Shown here: one piece after another, positions 1 to 8,062 of the stretch
Position numbering within the stretch: the first letter of the stretch is position 1
Layout of the letters: each line of letters opens with the position of its first letter
DNA from: Bacteroidales bacterium
Lineage (GTDB): Bacteria; Bacteroidota; Bacteroidia; Bacteroidales; NBLH01
DNA length: 8,442 bases
Assembly: GCA_027083715.1 (NCBI GenBank)
Contig: JALWNR010000004.1
Span: 1-8,442, forward strand
Direction: 5' to 3'
Position numbers and translations under genes: made by a program
Notes under the pieces: generated by a model
What the model saw: only the letters and a program-made list of their open reading frames with translations
Databases searched by the model: none
Told to the model about the DNA's origin: nothing

Positions 1-1
1 G

Positions 2-1795
2 CAACCTTTGTCTAACCAAAAAGGCGATATCTGGATTGTGTACAATGGAGAAGTTTTCAATTACATTGAACTGCGCGAAGAATTAATTGAAAAGGGATAT
101 TCTTTTAAAACACAAAGTGATACGGAGGTAATTGTTCTTTTGTATGAAGCTTATGGCATTGATTTTTTGAAAAAACTGAACGGTCAATTTGCTATTTCGA
201 TTTGGGACAAACGCAAAAAAGAGTTGGTTTTGGCACGCGACCGTATGGGAATCAGACCATTATTTTACACCAAAAGAAATAATGAATTGTATTTTGCATC
301 GGAGCTGAAAGCTTTTTTGCAACACCCTGATATACAACTTAAATTATCCACAAAATCATTATCGCAAATTTATACTTTCTGGACAACAATCAGTCCCGAT
401 ACAGCTTTTGAAAATGTGTATCAGTTGCCCCCGGGCAGTTATATGTTGTATTCAAAAAATAAGTTTGAAATAAAAAGCTATTGGAATTTAGAGTTTGCAG
501 AAGAGAATCAATATCAAAACTTAAGTTTTAATGAGGCGGTAGAAGAGTTTTCACAGATTTTAAAAGATTCGGTAAAAATTCGCTTACGTGCTGATGTACC
601 TGTGGCTGCATATCTTAGCGGAGGCTTGGATTCAACGGTAACCACCTCATTGATACGTGAGATTGTTCCTGAAATGTTGCAAACTTTTTCTATCGGTTTT
701 GAGGAAAGCGATTACGATGAATCGTATTATCAGAATTTAGCTTCTAAATATTTTGGAACAAAGCATACCGGCTTTAAAATCAGAAATGAAGAAATAGCCG
801 AAAATTTTCCTCAGGTGGTTTGGCACAGCGAAATGCCTTTATTACGTACTTCACCCGTGCCAATGTTTGCATTATCGCGCAAAGTACATGAAAAAAATAT
901 TAAAGTAGTGATTACCGGCGAAGGGGCAGATGAACTTTTAGGAGGATACAATATATTTAAAGAAGCAAAAATCAGACAATTTTGGGCACGGGAGCCTAAG
1001 TCGAATCTGCGTCCTTTGTTACTGAAAAAACTATATCCGTATATTCCTCAAATTCAGAATGCTAATGCACAAACGCTGCGTTTCTTTTTCGGCTATAAGC
1101 TAGGTGAAACTGCTTCGCCGGTTTATTCGCATTTATTACGCTGGAACAACGGGAATCATATTAAAAAATATTTTTCCGATGAAATTAAGCAAGAAATTGC
1201 TTTATATAATCCTGTAAATGAGATTGTAAGTAAAATAAACGGGAAGTTTGATGATTATGATTATCTGGCAAAAGCTCAATGGTTGGAAATGAATATTTTT
1301 ATGTCGGGCTATTTGCTTTCATCGCAAGGAGACAGAATGGGAATGGCTAATTCAATTGAAGGACGCTATCCGTTTTTAGATCACCGATTGATTGAATTTT
1401 GCACAAAAATTAATCCTGAGTACAAACTACATGGATTAAATGAAAAGTATCTGATGAAAAAAATGGCTGAAAAGCGAATTCCAGAAGAAATATTAAAACG
1501 CAGCAAACAGGCATACCGTGCACCGATACAAAATACTTTTCTTTCGGAACAAGCTGCCGTTTATGTGAATGATATTTTTAACGAACAAAAATTGAAAAAC
1601 AACGGATTGTTTAATCCACAGCTTGCAAAAAAATTGCTAAATAAATTTACCGAAGGTAAAAGCAGTTCGGAAATTGATAATATGGCTTTAACCGCAATCA
1701 TTTCGACCACCTTACTACAGGATATGTTTGAAAGAAAAAAGGGGAAAACTAAAATGAGTAATTACAGCAAATGCAGAATTGTAAACGATTTATAA
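2..1795 (+). CDS. asnB: Asparagine synthase (glutamine-hydrolysing) family amidotransferase, 5' end cut by window
   Basis: Class II glutamine amidotransferase fused to an ATP-pyrophosphatase domain. The family moves ammonia from glutamine to an AMP-activated carboxylate, classically aspartate to asparagine. Counting from the TTG at position 8, I see the glutaminase motifs Y-N-G-E-V-F-N-Y (12-19) and S-D-T-E-V (37-41), the PP-loop S-G-G-L-D-S-T (204-210), G-E-G-A-D-E-L-L-G-G (304-313) and P-F-L-D (455-458). In AsnB the N-G-E motif lies about 74 residues from the start, so roughly 60 residues are missing, including the catalytic Cys2. Reading is open to the window edge (Q-P precede the TTG), so the TTG is not the real start. 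The C-terminus ends in a basic tail of about 20 residues. The next gene begins 25 bp later. Relatives in O-antigen loci, such as WbpS of Pseudomonas aeruginosa, are thought to make sugar uronamides. The neighbours make such a glycan role at least as likely as asparagine supply, but this is inference. Confidence 0.93.
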   Translation, partial: QPLSNQKGDIWIVYNGEVFNYIELREELIEKGYSFKTQSDTEVIVLLYEAYGIDFLKKLNGQFAISIWDKRKKELVLARDRMGIRPLFYTKRNNELYFASELKAFLQHPDIQLKLSTKSLSQIYTFWTTISPDTAFENVYQLPPGSYMLYSKNKFEIKSYWNLEFAEENQYQNLSFNEAVEEFSQILKDSVKIRLRADVPVAAYLSGGLDSTVTTSLIREIVPEMLQTFSIGFEESDYDESYYQNLASKYFGTKHTGFKIRNEEIAENFPQVVWHSEMPLLRTSPVPMFALSRKVHEKNIKVVITGEGADELLGGYNIFKEAKIRQFWAREPKSNLRPLLLKKLYPYIPQIQNANAQTLRFFFGYKLGETASPVYSHLLRWNNGNHIKKYFSDEIKQEIALYNPVNEIVSKINGKFDDYDYLAKAQWLEMNIFMSGYLLSSQGDRMGMANSIEGRYPFLDHRLIEFCTKINPEYKLHGLNEKYLMKKMAEKRIPEEILKRSKQAYRAPIQNTFLSEQAAVYVNDIFNEQKLKNNGLFNPQLAKKLLNKFTEGKSSSEIDNMALTAIISTTLLQDMFERKKGKTKMSNYSKCRIVNDL

Positions 1796-1820
1796 ACACA
1801 ACTAAATTAAACTAAAAACA

Positions 1821-2804
1821 ATGACCAATAAAAAGAAATTTACCAAAGACATTATTAAACTGCCGGATGTTGAACAAACGGTAAGACGGATTACAAACAA
1901 ACTGAAATCGGATGTTTTTGAGCGTTTGCAGCGAAAAGGCGGAGTTGTAGGTATCAGTGGAGGGATTGACTCTTCGGTTAGTCTGGCTCTAGCGGTTAAA
2001 GCTTTCGGTGCCGAAAATGTAATCGGGATTATGTTGCCGGAAAAAGATTCCAGCTCGGACAGTGAATTACTGGCTAAAAAACTGGCAGATAAATTTGGTG
2101 TACGTACGCTTGTTGAAAATATTTCAGGTGCTTTGGAAGGCTTTGGTTGTTACAGGAGAAGAGATGAAGCCATGAAGAGAGTTTTCCCTGAATACAATCC
2201 TGCTACTTATAAATCAAAGATTGAAATCCGGCAGAATATTTTAAAACAGAATATGCCTGCAATTTTTTCATTAACCATTATTGATGAAAACGGAACATCA
2301 AAAAGCAAAATGCTGCCGATGAAAGAGTACTTGCAAATTGTAGCAGCTTCAAATTTTAAACAGCGAAGTCGTATGTCAATGCTCTATTACCATGCCGAGG
2401 CTTTACATTATGCGGTAATCGGCACTCCGAATAAACATGAGGTAGAACAAGGCTTTTTTGTAAAATACGGTGATGGCGGTGCTGATGTGATGCCTATTGG
2501 TGATTTGTATAAGACTCAGGTGTATGAGCTGGCAAGCTATATGGGTGTGCCACAAGAAATTATTGATCGTACACCTACAACCGATACTTACACGGCAGAA
2601 CAAACACAAGAAGAGTTTTTCTATCAACTGCCGTTTGAAATGATGGACTTACTGTGGTATGCATGGGAAAACGGGTATCAGCCGGCAGAGGTTGCCCCAG
2701 CTTTGGATATTACGGAAAAGGAAGTGGAGAATGTTTTTAAAACATTCCTTAGAAAGAAAAAAACTACCGAGTATTTGAGAATGGCACCTATTAGAGATTA
2801 TTGA
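1821..2804 (+). CDS. nadE: NadE-like ammonia-dependent NAD(+) synthase family protein, possibly with a different substrate
   Basis: ATP-pyrophosphatase of the NAD synthetase family. Classic members adenylate the nicotinate carboxylate of deamido-NAD and replace AMP with ammonia. Visible motifs are the PP-loop S-G-G-I-D-S-S (46-52), the helix N-F-K-Q-R-S-R-M (178-185), G-T-P-N-K-H-E (201-207, usually G-T-x-N-K-S-E) and K-Y-G-D-G-G-A-D (215-222), followed by P-I-G-D-L-Y-K-T-Q-V. There is no glutaminase or nitrilase domain, so free ammonia or ammonia from a partner is needed. At 327 residues it is longer than most ammonia-dependent NadE proteins (about 250-280). The extra length includes a basic stretch near 110-120 and a segment near 150-175. 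The motif usually reading P-S-A-x-L-W-x-G-Q-T-D-E is P-T-T-D-T-Y-T-A-E-Q-T-Q-E here (251-264). ATG 1821 is the natural start; no Shine-Dalgarno is seen. It sits between an amidotransferase and a ligase, with 1 bp to the ligase start, suggesting specialised amide formation rather than, or besides, NAD synthesis. Confidence 0.85.
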   Translation: MTNKKKFTKDIIKLPDVEQTVRRITNKLKSDVFERLQRKGGVVGISGGIDSSVSLALAVKAFGAENVIGIMLPEKDSSSDSELLAKKLADKFGVRTLVENISGALEGFGCYRRRDEAMKRVFPEYNPATYKSKIEIRQNILKQNMPAIFSLTIIDENGTSKSKMLPMKEYLQIVAASNFKQRSRMSMLYYHAEALHYAVIGTPNKHEVEQGFFVKYGDGGADVMPIGDLYKTQVYELASYMGVPQEIIDRTPTTDTYTAEQTQEEFFYQLPFEMMDLLWYAWENGYQPAEVAPALDITEKEVENVFKTFLRKKKTTEYLRMAPIRDY

Positions 2805-2805
2805 T

Positions 2806-4263
2806 ATGAATGCAATTGATTATTTTTTTTCAGAATCAAAGAATTCGGAGCAATTGTTTATTTTAAATGAAAATGAACAAATTACACATAAAGCTTTATA
2901 TGAAAAAGTAGAAAAATTGGCAGCTTTTTTAAACTCTGAGTTTGGTTCCGGAAAAAATATGCTGATATATAGCGGGAATTCATATTTTTTTGTTTTAGCC
3001 TATTTATCAATTATTAAATCAGGAAATGTGTGTGTGCCGGTTAATCCGGCTGCCAAAAATAAACTAACAGAGTATATACTTAAAGAAACGCAAGCCGTTT
3101 TATGTTTTACTCAAAAAAAGTTCATCAAAAATCTGGAACACTTTAAATTAAACCTTATTACCGAAGATGATGTTGAAAAGGCTATTCACATGCAATATGT
3201 AACAGAATATATTTTGACAGGTTTTGATAAAGAACAAACTGCCGAAATAATTTTTACATCCGGCTCTACATCTTTTCCAAAAGGAGTGATGTTAAGCCAT
3301 AAGAATTTGATAGCCAATACAAAATCAATTATTGAATATCTAAGACTAACAAAAAATGATCGTATTTTAATTGTTCTTCCTTTTTATTATTGTTACGGTT
3401 TGTCATTGTTACATACGCATTTAAAAGTTGGAGGTGCAATAGCCTTTAATAATACCTTTATGTTTATCGGTACTGTAATAAATAATCTAAAAAAATATAG
3501 ATGTACCGGATTTTCGGGTGTGCCCAGTCATTTTCAAATTTTACTTCGTAAATCAGACAGCTTTAAGAAAACTAAATTTCCTGATTTAAAATATGTTACT
3601 CAGGCAGGAGGGAAATTGCATTCTGTATTTATTGAAGAGTTTATGGAACATTTTCCTGATATTAAATTTTGGGTAATGTACGGACAAACTGAAGCAACAG
3701 CACGCTTGGCATACTTACCACCCGAAAAGTTACCGGAAAAATCAGGTTCGCTTGGTAAAGCAATACCGGGAGTTACCCTAGAGTTGTTAAAAGAAGATGG
3801 TAGCCATGCTTTGCTTGGTGAAACGGGTGAGATTGTTGCGAGTGGAGATAATATCATGAAAGGATATTATAGAGATGATGAAATGACAAACCAAACTATT
3901 AGAAACGGAAAACTTTATACCGGAGATTTAGCAGTACAAGATGAAGAAGGCTTTTTTTACATCACAGCACGAAAAAAAGAAATTATTAAGGTAGGTGGAG
4001 AGCGAGTTAGCCCCAAAGAGATTGAAGAGGTAATTGTAAACTTTAAGGATGTGATTGATTGTACTATTGAAAGCATTGATGACGAGATACTTGGAGAGCG
4101 CATAAAGGCTACTGTTGTGATTAATAAATTAGAAAATGAGCAATTCTTAAAAGAGGAAATTTTAGCGCATTGTAAAAAGTATCTTAGCCCGATAAAAATA
4201 CCACAGGAATTGGTATTTGAGCAACAAGTAAAAGTTAATGATGCAGGAAAAAAAGTAAAATAA
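2806..4263 (+). CDS. AMP-forming acyl/aryl-CoA ligase family protein
   Basis: Member of the ANL (adenylate-forming) superfamily. It would activate a carboxylic acid with ATP to an acyl-AMP and pass it to CoA, a carrier protein or an amine. Its 485 residues form a complete protein. Signature P-loop T-S-G-S-T-S-F-P-K-G is at 151-160, with Ser where Gly is usual (T-S-G-S-T-G-x-P-K-G). M-Y-G-Q-T-E-A is at 291-297 and Y-T-G-D-L at 371-375. The hinge and small-domain block A-R-K-K-E-I-I-K-V-G-G-E-R-V-S-P is at 388-403. The terminal G-K (481-482) carries the probable catalytic lysine. No signal peptide or membrane segment is seen, so it is cytoplasmic. Its ATG follows the NadE-like stop after one base, implying translational coupling. 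The substrate is unknown. Ligases of this kind in polysaccharide loci often load an acyl group for N-acylation of an amino sugar, but no carrier protein or acyltransferase gene is in view. A run of eight T occurs within codons 6-9. Confidence 0.9.
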   Translation: MNAIDYFFSESKNSEQLFILNENEQITHKALYEKVEKLAAFLNSEFGSGKNMLIYSGNSYFFVLAYLSIIKSGNVCVPVNPAAKNKLTEYILKETQAVLCFTQKKFIKNLEHFKLNLITEDDVEKAIHMQYVTEYILTGFDKEQTAEIIFTSGSTSFPKGVMLSHKNLIANTKSIIEYLRLTKNDRILIVLPFYYCYGLSLLHTHLKVGGAIAFNNTFMFIGTVINNLKKYRCTGFSGVPSHFQILLRKSDSFKKTKFPDLKYVTQAGGKLHSVFIEEFMEHFPDIKFWVMYGQTEATARLAYLPPEKLPEKSGSLGKAIPGVTLELLKEDGSHALLGETGEIVASGDNIMKGYYRDDEMTNQTIRNGKLYTGDLAVQDEEGFFYITARKKEIIKVGGERVSPKEIEEVIVNFKDVIDCTIESIDDEILGERIKATVVINKLENEQFLKEEILAHCKKYLSPIKIPQELVFEQQVKVNDAGKKVK

Positions 4264-4393
4264 ATAAAGTGAGGTTTTGAAATTTGACGAACTATCAGTT
4301 ATAGAATATTTAAAAGATCACCAAAAAAATAAAAGCTTTCATAATAAATAAAAATGCAATTATCAAATAAATTTTGAATAATTCATAATAATC
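4264..4393 (+). other. 130-bp AT-rich spacer between ligase and sugar transferase, with a 24-codon TTG reading frame
   Basis: This is the only sizeable gap inside the four-gene set. No convincing hairpin terminator or full Bacteroidota promoter (TTTG, then TAnnTTTG) was found. TAAATTTTG at 4368-4376 is one base too long for the -7 box and has no TTTG at the right distance. A short open frame runs from 4268 to the stop at 4349-4351, with a possible TTG start at 4277. Its peptide begins with hydrophobic and acidic residues (L-K-F-D-E-L-S-V-I-E-Y-L-K) and ends in a Lys/Asn-rich tail. It could be the tail of a lost gene or chance. Confidence 0.4.
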
Positions 4394-6004
4394 ATGAAAT
4401 TACAAGAAATTGCCATAAAGCATAGAACACAAATCCGGAAAACTAAACCAATGAGCCTGAAAAGTTTTGTTGCAAAAAATAGTATGTTTATTGTAATACT
4501 GTTTGATGTATTTATTGTCAGTTTTTCTTTTTTAATTCTGGCTTGGTATAAGCCGGCTACAGTACGTGTAGTCATTCCAACTTATTCATATCCTTTTTTT
4601 ATTTTCCTTGTACTTTGGATTGTTGTATCTTATGTGATGGGAAAATTTAACTTGCAAAGTTTTAAAAAAGCTTTACACATGAATATTACTTTAACACTCA
4701 TCAATTTTATTATTATTTCTATTGTAACCATATTATTATTTGCATTAAAATTAAACTCTTATTCCAGAATGATTGTTTTTGGAACCTCATTCTTATCTTA
4801 CTTGCTTGAGATGCTTGTTTTTAGTGTTTTCTATTCGTTAATAAAAACAAGTTATAAAAAGCTTGATCAAGAAATTGAGCAAAACGATATATATATTGAT
4901 GATCGTCCTTTGGATGTAATTAGTCCGGTTGCGAATAAAGCAAAAGTATATACAGCACCTAAAATAAAAGCTAAATCTGAATTATTAGCAAAAGAAGCAG
5001 GTGAAAGTGTTTTGGAATATTTTACAGAGCATGTAAATATTGATGAAAAAAGTGTTTCGTTAATTGCAACTACAACCCCATTTAATGTTGCAAATCTGAG
5101 CAGTGGAATACGCACCATCATTAACCTGAAAAAGGTAAATGATATGCGCTACATTAATAAATTTTTTGAAGCGGTAAATGAAAAATTGCCTGATGCGGGA
5201 ATGTTTATGGGCTGTGTGGAAACCAGCAAACAAAGGTACCGGCGTATTGGTAAAAAGTTCCCTGCCTTTATCCGCCAGTTGGTAATAATGATTGATTTTA
5301 CACTGAACCGTATTATTCCAAGGCTTTCGGGCTTGCAAAATTTATATTTTAATATTACCGGTGGCGAAAAACGCACCATTTCAAAGGCAGAGGTCTTGGG
5401 ACGTTTGGTGAGTTGTGGTTTTGAAATAATTGAATATAAGGAAATTAACGATTTAACCTACTTTGTGGTAATGAAAACCAAAGAGCCGGAATATAATCTT
5501 TCGCCTTCTTATGGACCGATTTATAAAATGCCTCGTATCGGTAAAGGCGGTAATATTATTTATGTATATAAGTTCCGTACCATGCATCCTTTTTCTGAGT
5601 ATTTACAGGATTATGTTCTGAGCTTAAACGGATATACTGCTATCGGAAAACCGGCGGATGATTTTCGTCTTACAAAGTGGGGAAAATTTATGCGTAAATA
5701 CTGGTTGGATGAGTTGCCGCAGCTTATTAATGTGCTGAAAGGCGAAATGAATCTGGTAGGAATCAGACCGCTAAGCAAACGGATGTATCAGGAATATCCG
5801 GATGATGTAAAAGAAATGCGGGTAAAATACAAACCGGGATGCATCCCTCCTTATGTATCCTTGCTTAAGCAAGGGGTTATGGCTTCTATTGAGGCAGAAA
5901 GACAATATCTGCTCGAAAAACAAAAAAATCCGATTGCCACAGACATAAAGTATTTTAAATTGGCAATTTTTAATATTATTACCAATAAAATCCGTAGTGC
6001 ATAG
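4394..6004 (+). CDS. Polyprenyl-phosphate sugar-1-phosphate transferase (bacterial sugar transferase family) with methyltransferase-like middle domain
   Basis: Membrane enzyme that would transfer a sugar-1-phosphate from a nucleotide sugar to undecaprenyl phosphate, starting a surface-glycan unit. It has 536 residues. Four hydrophobic segments lie near 31-51, 66-83, 97-119 and 125-150. A soluble region of about 200-365 follows. The C-terminal catalytic domain is clear: R-I-G-K-G-G (381-386), V-Y-K-F-R-T-M (391-397), F-R-L-T-K-W-G-K (424-431), W-L-D-E-L-P-Q-L (437-444, with the Asp-Glu catalytic dyad 439-440) and L-V-G-I-R-P-L (454-460). The middle region has features of the second half of a class I methyltransferase: I-N-L-K near 243, a K-L-P-D-A-G-M-F turn near 264, E-T, then K-A-E-V-L-G-R-L and C-G-F-E-I. 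No SAM-binding glycine loop is visible, so methylation is not claimed. ATG 4394 was chosen because it keeps a basic cytoplasmic leader; ATG 4451 is a possible alternative. There is no Shine-Dalgarno. It is the last gene of the set and ends 10 bp from convergent uvrB. Confidence 0.9.
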   Translation: MKLQEIAIKHRTQIRKTKPMSLKSFVAKNSMFIVILFDVFIVSFSFLILAWYKPATVRVVIPTYSYPFFIFLVLWIVVSYVMGKFNLQSFKKALHMNITLTLINFIIISIVTILLFALKLNSYSRMIVFGTSFLSYLLEMLVFSVFYSLIKTSYKKLDQEIEQNDIYIDDRPLDVISPVANKAKVYTAPKIKAKSELLAKEAGESVLEYFTEHVNIDEKSVSLIATTTPFNVANLSSGIRTIINLKKVNDMRYINKFFEAVNEKLPDAGMFMGCVETSKQRYRRIGKKFPAFIRQLVIMIDFTLNRIIPRLSGLQNLYFNITGGEKRTISKAEVLGRLVSCGFEIIEYKEINDLTYFVVMKTKEPEYNLSPSYGPIYKMPRIGKGGNIIYVYKFRTMHPFSEYLQDYVLSLNGYTAIGKPADDFRLTKWGKFMRKYWLDELPQLINVLKGEMNLVGIRPLSKRMYQEYPDDVKEMRVKYKPGCIPPYVSLLKQGVMASIEAERQYLLEKQKNPIATDIKYFKLAIFNIITNKIRSA

Positions 6005-6014
6005 ATTATCGAAT

Positions 6015-8030
6015 TTACTTTTCTTTCAATAATTTTTTTAATTCAAACATCTCGTCTCTTAAACGGGCGGCTTCAATAAAATCAAGCTCTTTTGCCGCTT
6101 TTTTCATTGCTTTTTCTGTTTTTTCAATGGCTTTTTGCAAAGCTTCGGCACTCATATACTGAACAACGGGGTCAGCAGCCAATCCTGCTTTAATATTTTC
6201 ATCAAAAGTATATTCTTTAAGTGCTGATTTTGAATCACCCATTCCTAAAATAGATGTTTTGGACTTCTTGATTTGTGTAGGCGTGATGTTGTGTTTTGCA
6301 TTGTACTTTAACTGTTTTTCGCGTCGGCGATTGGTTTCATCAATAGTGCGCTGCATGGAACCGGTTATTTTATCGGCATACATAATTACTTTTCCGTTGA
6401 TATTTCTTGCGGCACGCCCTGCTGTTTGAGTAAGTGATTTTTCCGAACGTAAAAAACCTTCTTTGTCGGCATCAATAATTGCTACCAGTGAAACTTCGGG
6501 CAAATCCAGCCCTTCGCGTAAAAGGTTTACACCGATAAGCACATCAAACTCACCGGCACGTAAATCTTCCATAATCTGCACACGCTCAATAGTATCTACA
6601 TCTGAGTGGATATAACGACAGCGGATATTTATACGTGTCAGATAATCAGTAAGTTCCTCTGCCATGCGTTTGGTGAGTGTGGTAACCAGAATACGCTCAT
6701 TGCATTCTGTTCGGGTATTGATTTCACCAATCAAATCATCAATTTGGTTCAGGCTTGGACGCACTTCAATGTCCGGGTCAATTAATCCGGTTGGACGAAT
6801 AACCTGTTCAACGATTATGCCTTCGCATTTCTTTAGTTCATAATCGCTGGGCGTAGCACTCAGGTAGATAATCTGATTGCTCAGTGCTTCAAATTCTTCA
6901 AATTTTAAAGGGCGGTTATCAATTGCTGCCGGAAGGCGAAAACCGTATTCTACCAAAGTTGATTTTCGCGAGTGGTCGCCACCGTACATAGCTCTTATTT
7001 GCGGCAGGGTAACATGACTTTCGTCAATAACGGTCAGGTAGTCCTTAGGGAAAAAATCAAGCAAACAGAAAGGGCGCGTGCCGGCTTCTCTACCATCAAA
7101 ATAGCGCGAGTAGTTTTCAATGCCGGGGCAGTGCCCAAGCTCTTTAATCATTTCCATGTCAAAAGTAACTCTGTCTTCAATACGCTTGGCTTCCAGATGT
7201 TTGCCTTGCTCCTTGAAAAATTGAATTTGTTTGAATAAATCATCCTGTATCTGATGTATGGCAAGTTGCATACGCTCTTTGGTGGTGATGAAAATATTTG
7301 CCGGATAGATTAAAACTTCCTGTAAACGTTCAATTACCTGTCCGCTAATGGGGTCGAAAGACTCAATTTCTTCAATTTCATCTCCCCAAAAAATAATGCG
7401 ATAGGCAATATCACCGTAAGCAATAAAAACATCTACTGAATCACCTTTTACACGAAATCTTCCACGCTCAAAATTTATTTCATCGCGTGAGTACAAAGCC
7501 GCAACCAAATCTCTGAGAAACTTGTTTCGCGCCAGCTTTTGTCCTGCCGATATATGAATTACACTTTGATGAAAATCATCGGGATTGCCTATCCCATATA
7601 AGCAAGAAACCGATGAAACCACAATTACATCCCTTCGTCCCGATAAAAGTGAGGAAGTAGTACTTAAACGTAGTTTTTCAATCTCTTCATTTATGCTTAA
7701 ATCTTTTTCGATATAGGTATTTGTAACCGGAATATAGGCTTCGGGCTGATAGTAATCGTAATAAGAAACAAAATACTCTACGGCATTATGCGGAAAAAAT
7801 TGTTTAAACTCTCCGTAAAGTTGGGCTGCCAGCGTTTTGTTATGACTCAGCACCAATACCGGACGGTTCAGCTCTTTAATTACATTGGCTATGGTAAAGG
7901 TTTTTCCCGAGCCTGTAACTCCTTGCAAAATCTGAAAGTCTGAGCCGTTTTGTACGCCTTCAATCAGTTGTCTGATTGCATCCGGCTGGTCGCCTGTCGG
8001 TTTAAAATCAGATACCAGTTTGTATTCCAT
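6015..8030 (-). CDS. uvrB: UvrABC system protein B (excinuclease subunit)
   Basis: DNA-damage recognition helicase of nucleotide excision repair. It is loaded by UvrA, verifies the lesion and recruits UvrC. The gene is complete at 671 residues, very close to E. coli UvrB (673). Visible features: Walker A G-V-T-G-S-G-K-T (37-44); the beta-hairpin wedge Y-Y-D-Y-Y-Q-P-E-A-Y (90-99), whose aromatic residues separate the strands; Walker B D-E-S-H (336-339); helicase motif Y-L-S-A-T-P (389-394); motif VI Q-T-A-G-R-A-A-R-N (535-543); and a C-terminal UVR motif, about 630-668, that contacts UvrC. All key residues are present. The mRNA leader (8062 to 8031 on this strand) has no Shine-Dalgarno and a run of T before the ATG. 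It lies 32 bp downstream of a broken PIN-domain gene on the same strand. Convergence with the sugar transferase gene leaves only 10 bp, so the two transcripts probably overlap at their ends. No clear hairpin terminator was found there. Confidence 0.98.
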   Translation of the reverse strand: MEYKLVSDFKPTGDQPDAIRQLIEGVQNGSDFQILQGVTGSGKTFTIANVIKELNRPVLVLSHNKTLAAQLYGEFKQFFPHNAVEYFVSYYDYYQPEAYIPVTNTYIEKDLSINEEIEKLRLSTTSSLLSGRRDVIVVSSVSCLYGIGNPDDFHQSVIHISAGQKLARNKFLRDLVAALYSRDEINFERGRFRVKGDSVDVFIAYGDIAYRIIFWGDEIEEIESFDPISGQVIERLQEVLIYPANIFITTKERMQLAIHQIQDDLFKQIQFFKEQGKHLEAKRIEDRVTFDMEMIKELGHCPGIENYSRYFDGREAGTRPFCLLDFFPKDYLTVIDESHVTLPQIRAMYGGDHSRKSTLVEYGFRLPAAIDNRPLKFEEFEALSNQIIYLSATPSDYELKKCEGIIVEQVIRPTGLIDPDIEVRPSLNQIDDLIGEINTRTECNERILVTTLTKRMAEELTDYLTRINIRCRYIHSDVDTIERVQIMEDLRAGEFDVLIGVNLLREGLDLPEVSLVAIIDADKEGFLRSEKSLTQTAGRAARNINGKVIMYADKITGSMQRTIDETNRRREKQLKYNAKHNITPTQIKKSKTSILGMGDSKSALKEYTFDENIKAGLAADPVVQYMSAEALQKAIEKTEKAMKKAAKELDFIEAARLRDEMFELKKLLKEK

Positions 8031-8062
8031 AAAAAAACTTAAATTGATCTGATTAATGAATG

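Noticed and set aside
8..10. TTG as start codon of the asparagine synthase gene
   Set aside because: The frame is open to the window edge and the AsnB N-terminus with Cys2 is missing, so this is an internal codon of a gene cut by the window.
1754..1795. ATG near the end of the amidotransferase gene as a separate 13-codon gene
   Set aside because: It is in frame with the larger gene, has no recognisable product, and is most simply its C-terminal tail.
2823..2830. Run of eight T near the start of the ligase gene as a phase-variation switch
   Set aside because: Similar homopolymer runs (A7, T7) occur throughout this AT-rich DNA, and the frame is intact; nothing singles this one out.
5859..5874. 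16-bp perfect palindrome CCTTGCTTAAGCAAGG
   Set aside because: It lies inside the sugar transferase coding region and encodes ordinary residues (S-L-L-K-Q-G); there is no gene boundary or T-run to suggest a terminator or operator.
6005..6045. Possible bidirectional terminator between the sugar transferase gene and uvrB
   Set aside because: T-rich stretches are present, but I could not find a stable inverted repeat; the 10-bp gap leaves little room.
6972..7238. 88-codon open frame on the + strand inside uvrB, and other antisense frames over the glycan genes
   Set aside because: They are shadows of strongly conserved genes on the opposite strand and show no recognisable protein features.
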